The notes under the pieces are model-generated. The model did no database searches, was not told where the DNA came from, and was given only the letters and a program-made list of their open reading frames with translations. From an uncultured Collinsella sp. (lineage in GTDB: Bacteria > Actinomycetota > Coriobacteriia > Coriobacteriales > Coriobacteriaceae): a stretch of 7,071 nt of DNA. The translations under genes and the position numbers were made by a program. Where the stretch lies: NCBI GenBank assembly GCA_902494465.1, contig CABUTH010000100.1:1-7071 (forward strand). Direction: 5' to 3'. This document shows positions 6,041-7,071 of this stretch, piece after piece (the first letter of the stretch is position 1; every line of letters starts with the position of its first letter).

Positions 6041-6106
6041 GTTGCGGTGGAATAGTTCCTGTTTGGGGGGCTTGAAGCCTCTATTTAGGAACTATTTCAC
6101 CGCAAC
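6041..6106. repeat. Inverted repeat with 20-bp arms (palindrome A)
   Basis: The left arm GTTGCGGTGGAATAGTTCCT (6041-6060) and the right arm AGGAACTATTTCACCGCAAC (6087-6106) are reverse complements at 19 of 20 positions. The single difference would form a G·T wobble. Inside is a second small hairpin, GGGGGC (6066-6071) with GCCTCT (6077-6082), using G·T wobbles and a TTGAA loop. No T-run follows, so it is unlikely to be a simple terminator. The arms are unlike those of the neighbouring palindrome, so this is a different repeat family, perhaps a small MITE or REP-like element. Confidence 0.75.
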
Positions 6107-6113
6107 AGCCAAA

Positions 6114-6197
6114 TGATCCGCTGGGGACGGAGGAAAACGGATCACTGAGGGGCTGGTCTGAGCCAGTGATCCGTCTTCCTCCGTCCCCAGCAGATCA
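6114..6197. repeat. Head-to-head pair of REP-like units (BIME-like palindrome B)
   Basis: The arms 6114-6146 and 6165-6197 are reverse complements at 31 of 33 positions. After a 4-nt bulge (GAGG, 6147-6150) the stem continues as GGCT/AGCC (6151-6154, 6161-6164) around the loop GGTCTG, so a hairpin of about 37 bp can form. Each arm is itself a unit with its own ends: TGATCCG (6114-6120) and CGGATCA (6138-6144) flank the core CTGGGGACGGAGGAAAA. The second unit repeats this inverted (TGATCCG at 6167-6173, CAGATCA at 6191-6197). Two inverted units with self-complementary ends and a short spacer match the layout of bacterial REP/BIME elements, which are moved by RAYT (TnpA-REP) enzymes. No such enzyme is in the window. 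Confidence 0.8.
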
Positions 6198-6221
6198 CTT
6201 TTCCGCTCGCCGATTTGTGTC

Positions 6222-6248
6222 TTGAAAAATGTATATAACGACTATAAC
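6222..6248 (+). promoter_or_regulatory. Possible promoter of the EamA transporter gene
   Basis: TTGAAA (6222-6227) and TATAAC (6243-6248) are separated by 15 nt in an AT-rich stretch that stands out from its surroundings. The sequence TATAACG occurs twice, 9 nt apart (6234-6240 and 6243-6249). The spacer is shorter than ideal, so the exact boxes are uncertain, but a promoter in this segment is likely because palindromes isolate the gene from the one upstream. Confidence 0.45.
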
Positions 6249-6277
6249 GTAGTGTGAAACATATTGGAAACAATACC

Positions 6278-6284
6278 GAGGAGG
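6278..6284 (+). promoter_or_regulatory. Ribosome binding site supporting a TTG start
   Basis: GAGGAGG is a strong Shine-Dalgarno match and lies 5 nt before TTG at 6290-6292. It is the main reason for choosing this non-ATG start. The next in-frame ATG is at 6338, inside the first membrane helix. Confidence 0.75.
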
Positions 6285-6289
6285 CTGCG

Positions 6290-7071
6290 TTGAAGAAAAG
6301 CAATCTGGGCTATGTGCTGGTGCTGATCGCCGCGCTTATGTGGGGCAGCATCGGAATCTTTGTAAACGGCATCTCGGCCATGGGCGTTTCGTCCCAGAGC
6401 ATGGCTGCCTTTCGCTTGTTGGTCGGAGCGCTTATCTTGGCGCCGGTCCTGATGTTTATGGGCTGCCGTCCGGGTGAGGGGTCTACCGTGGCACAGGGTC
6501 CGTTGGCCCTGTTCAAGGCAAGCCCTAAAGAGCTTGTTCCCTGCGCGCTTGTCGGTATCGTCGGTTTGGCCGCCGCCAACACCTGCTATTACGAGTGCAT
6601 GGGCGAGGTAGGCATGTCCACGGCCTCGGTGCTGCTCTACACCTCACCGGTGTTTGGCGTCATGCTCGGCCGCGTGCTTTATCGCGAGGACGTGACCCCC
6701 AACAAGCTCGTTGCCATTGTCTTTAACATCGTTGGCTGCGTGCTTGCAGTGACCAATGGCGACCTTTCCGGTTTTCATTTTTCGGTTTGGGGCGTCACGT
6801 CGGGCGTGATTGCAGGCCTTTGTGGTGCGTCGCTAGCGGTGTTTAGCCGGATAGCAACCAAGACGGTCCACCCGCTTGCTGTCACGTTTTGGGGCTTTGT
6901 ATTTGGCGGTGCGGTTATGGCAGCTATCGCGGCTCCGTGGCCGGATGTCGCCGCGGCAATGTCGCCACAGCTGCTGCTGTTGTTCCTTGGCTTTGGGCTC
7001 ATCCCCACAGCCGTGGCTTACATCTTATATATGCAGGGGCTGTCCATGTGGCTCGAGACATCGAAAGTTCC
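6290..7071 (+). CDS. EamA/DMT-superfamily transporter (3' end outside window)
   Basis: The frame from TTG at 6290 stays open to the window edge and gives 260 residues of an integral membrane protein. DMT-superfamily permeases of this kind are usually near 300 aa with ten helices and export metabolites or amino acids. After a short KKSN start, about eight hydrophobic segments can be counted (roughly residues 7-28, 36-56, 82-102, 108-128, 137-154, 163-185, 196-216 and 226-246). The first EamA repeat spans about 8-154, with the common ALMWGS phrase (15-20) and the STASVLLYTSPVF helix (110-122). The second repeat begins near 166. A longer loop (58-80) separates helices 2 and 3. About the last two helices are missing. 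The substrate cannot be inferred. It is probably transcribed separately from the SIS gene because palindromes and its own promoter-like segment intervene. Confidence 0.88.
   Translation, partial: MKKSNLGYVLVLIAALMWGSIGIFVNGISAMGVSSQSMAAFRLLVGALILAPVLMFMGCRPGEGSTVAQGPLALFKASPKELVPCALVGIVGLAAANTCYYECMGEVGMSTASVLLYTSPVFGVMLGRVLYREDVTPNKLVAIVFNIVGCVLAVTNGDLSGFHFSVWGVTSGVIAGLCGASLAVFSRIATKTVHPLAVTFWGFVFGGAVMAAIAAPWPDVAAAMSPQLLLLFLGFGLIPTAVAYILYMQGLSMWLETSKV

Larger units (their letters stand above)
6005..6289. other. Non-coding region between the SIS and EamA genes
   Basis: This 285-nt stretch has no credible gene. It holds 36 nt of plain sequence, a 66-nt palindrome (6041-6106), a second, longer palindrome (6114-6197), then an AT-rich segment with a promoter-like pair and a ribosome binding site for the next gene. 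More than half of it is inverted-repeat DNA. Confidence 0.8.

Noticed and set aside
6041..6197. CRISPR array or tandem-repeat locus
   Set aside because: The repeats are inverted, of two unrelated sequences, and lack regular direct repeats with unique spacers. No cas gene is present.

Overview
The window is about 7.1 kb of GC-rich bacterial DNA. Protein flavour, codon use and the dispersed palindromes suggest a gut actinobacterium of the Coriobacteriia, most likely a Collinsella relative. That assignment is from recognition, not from a search. Six genes are present, two of them cut by the window ends: (1) the 3' part of mfd, the transcription-repair coupling factor; (2) a PAP2-family membrane phosphatase; (3) a low-specificity threonine-aldolase-like PLP enzyme; (4) a GNAT acetyltransferase of the phosphinothricin-acetyltransferase type; (5) on the minus strand, a GntR/HutC regulator with a UTRA ligand domain; (6) divergent from it, a SIS-domain protein resembling FrlB/FraB sugar-phosphate deglycases. 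A seventh, 3'-truncated gene, an EamA/DMT transporter with a TTG start, runs off the right edge.

Layout. Positions 1-1243 hold mfd. Positions 1244-1458 are non-coding and carry a nested inverted repeat. From 1459 to 4062 three plus-strand genes lie head to tail in the same reading frame: the PAP2 and aldolase genes are 45 nt apart, and a strong intrinsic terminator separates the aldolase from the acetyltransferase. The acetyltransferase and gntR converge across only 21 nt. Positions 4807-5011 form an AT-rich divergent control region with an 18-bp motif repeated in front of each gene plus an inverted half-site. This suggests that the UTRA regulator controls both itself and the deglycase-like gene. 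Positions 6005-6289 hold no gene but contain two unrelated long palindromes packed 7 nt apart, followed by a promoter-like segment for the EamA gene.

How the parts work together. The clearest functional unit is gntR plus the SIS gene: a sugar-phosphate-responsive regulator facing an amino-sugar or Amadori-type phosphate deglycase, with no kinase or transporter beside it. The other genes look like ordinary chromosomal neighbours. The most unusual content is non-coding: several inverted-repeat families resembling REP/BIME elements sit between genes, the best being a near-perfect head-to-head pair of REP-like units at 6114-6197. I see no CRISPR array, tRNA, rRNA, transposase, toxin-antitoxin or defence gene.
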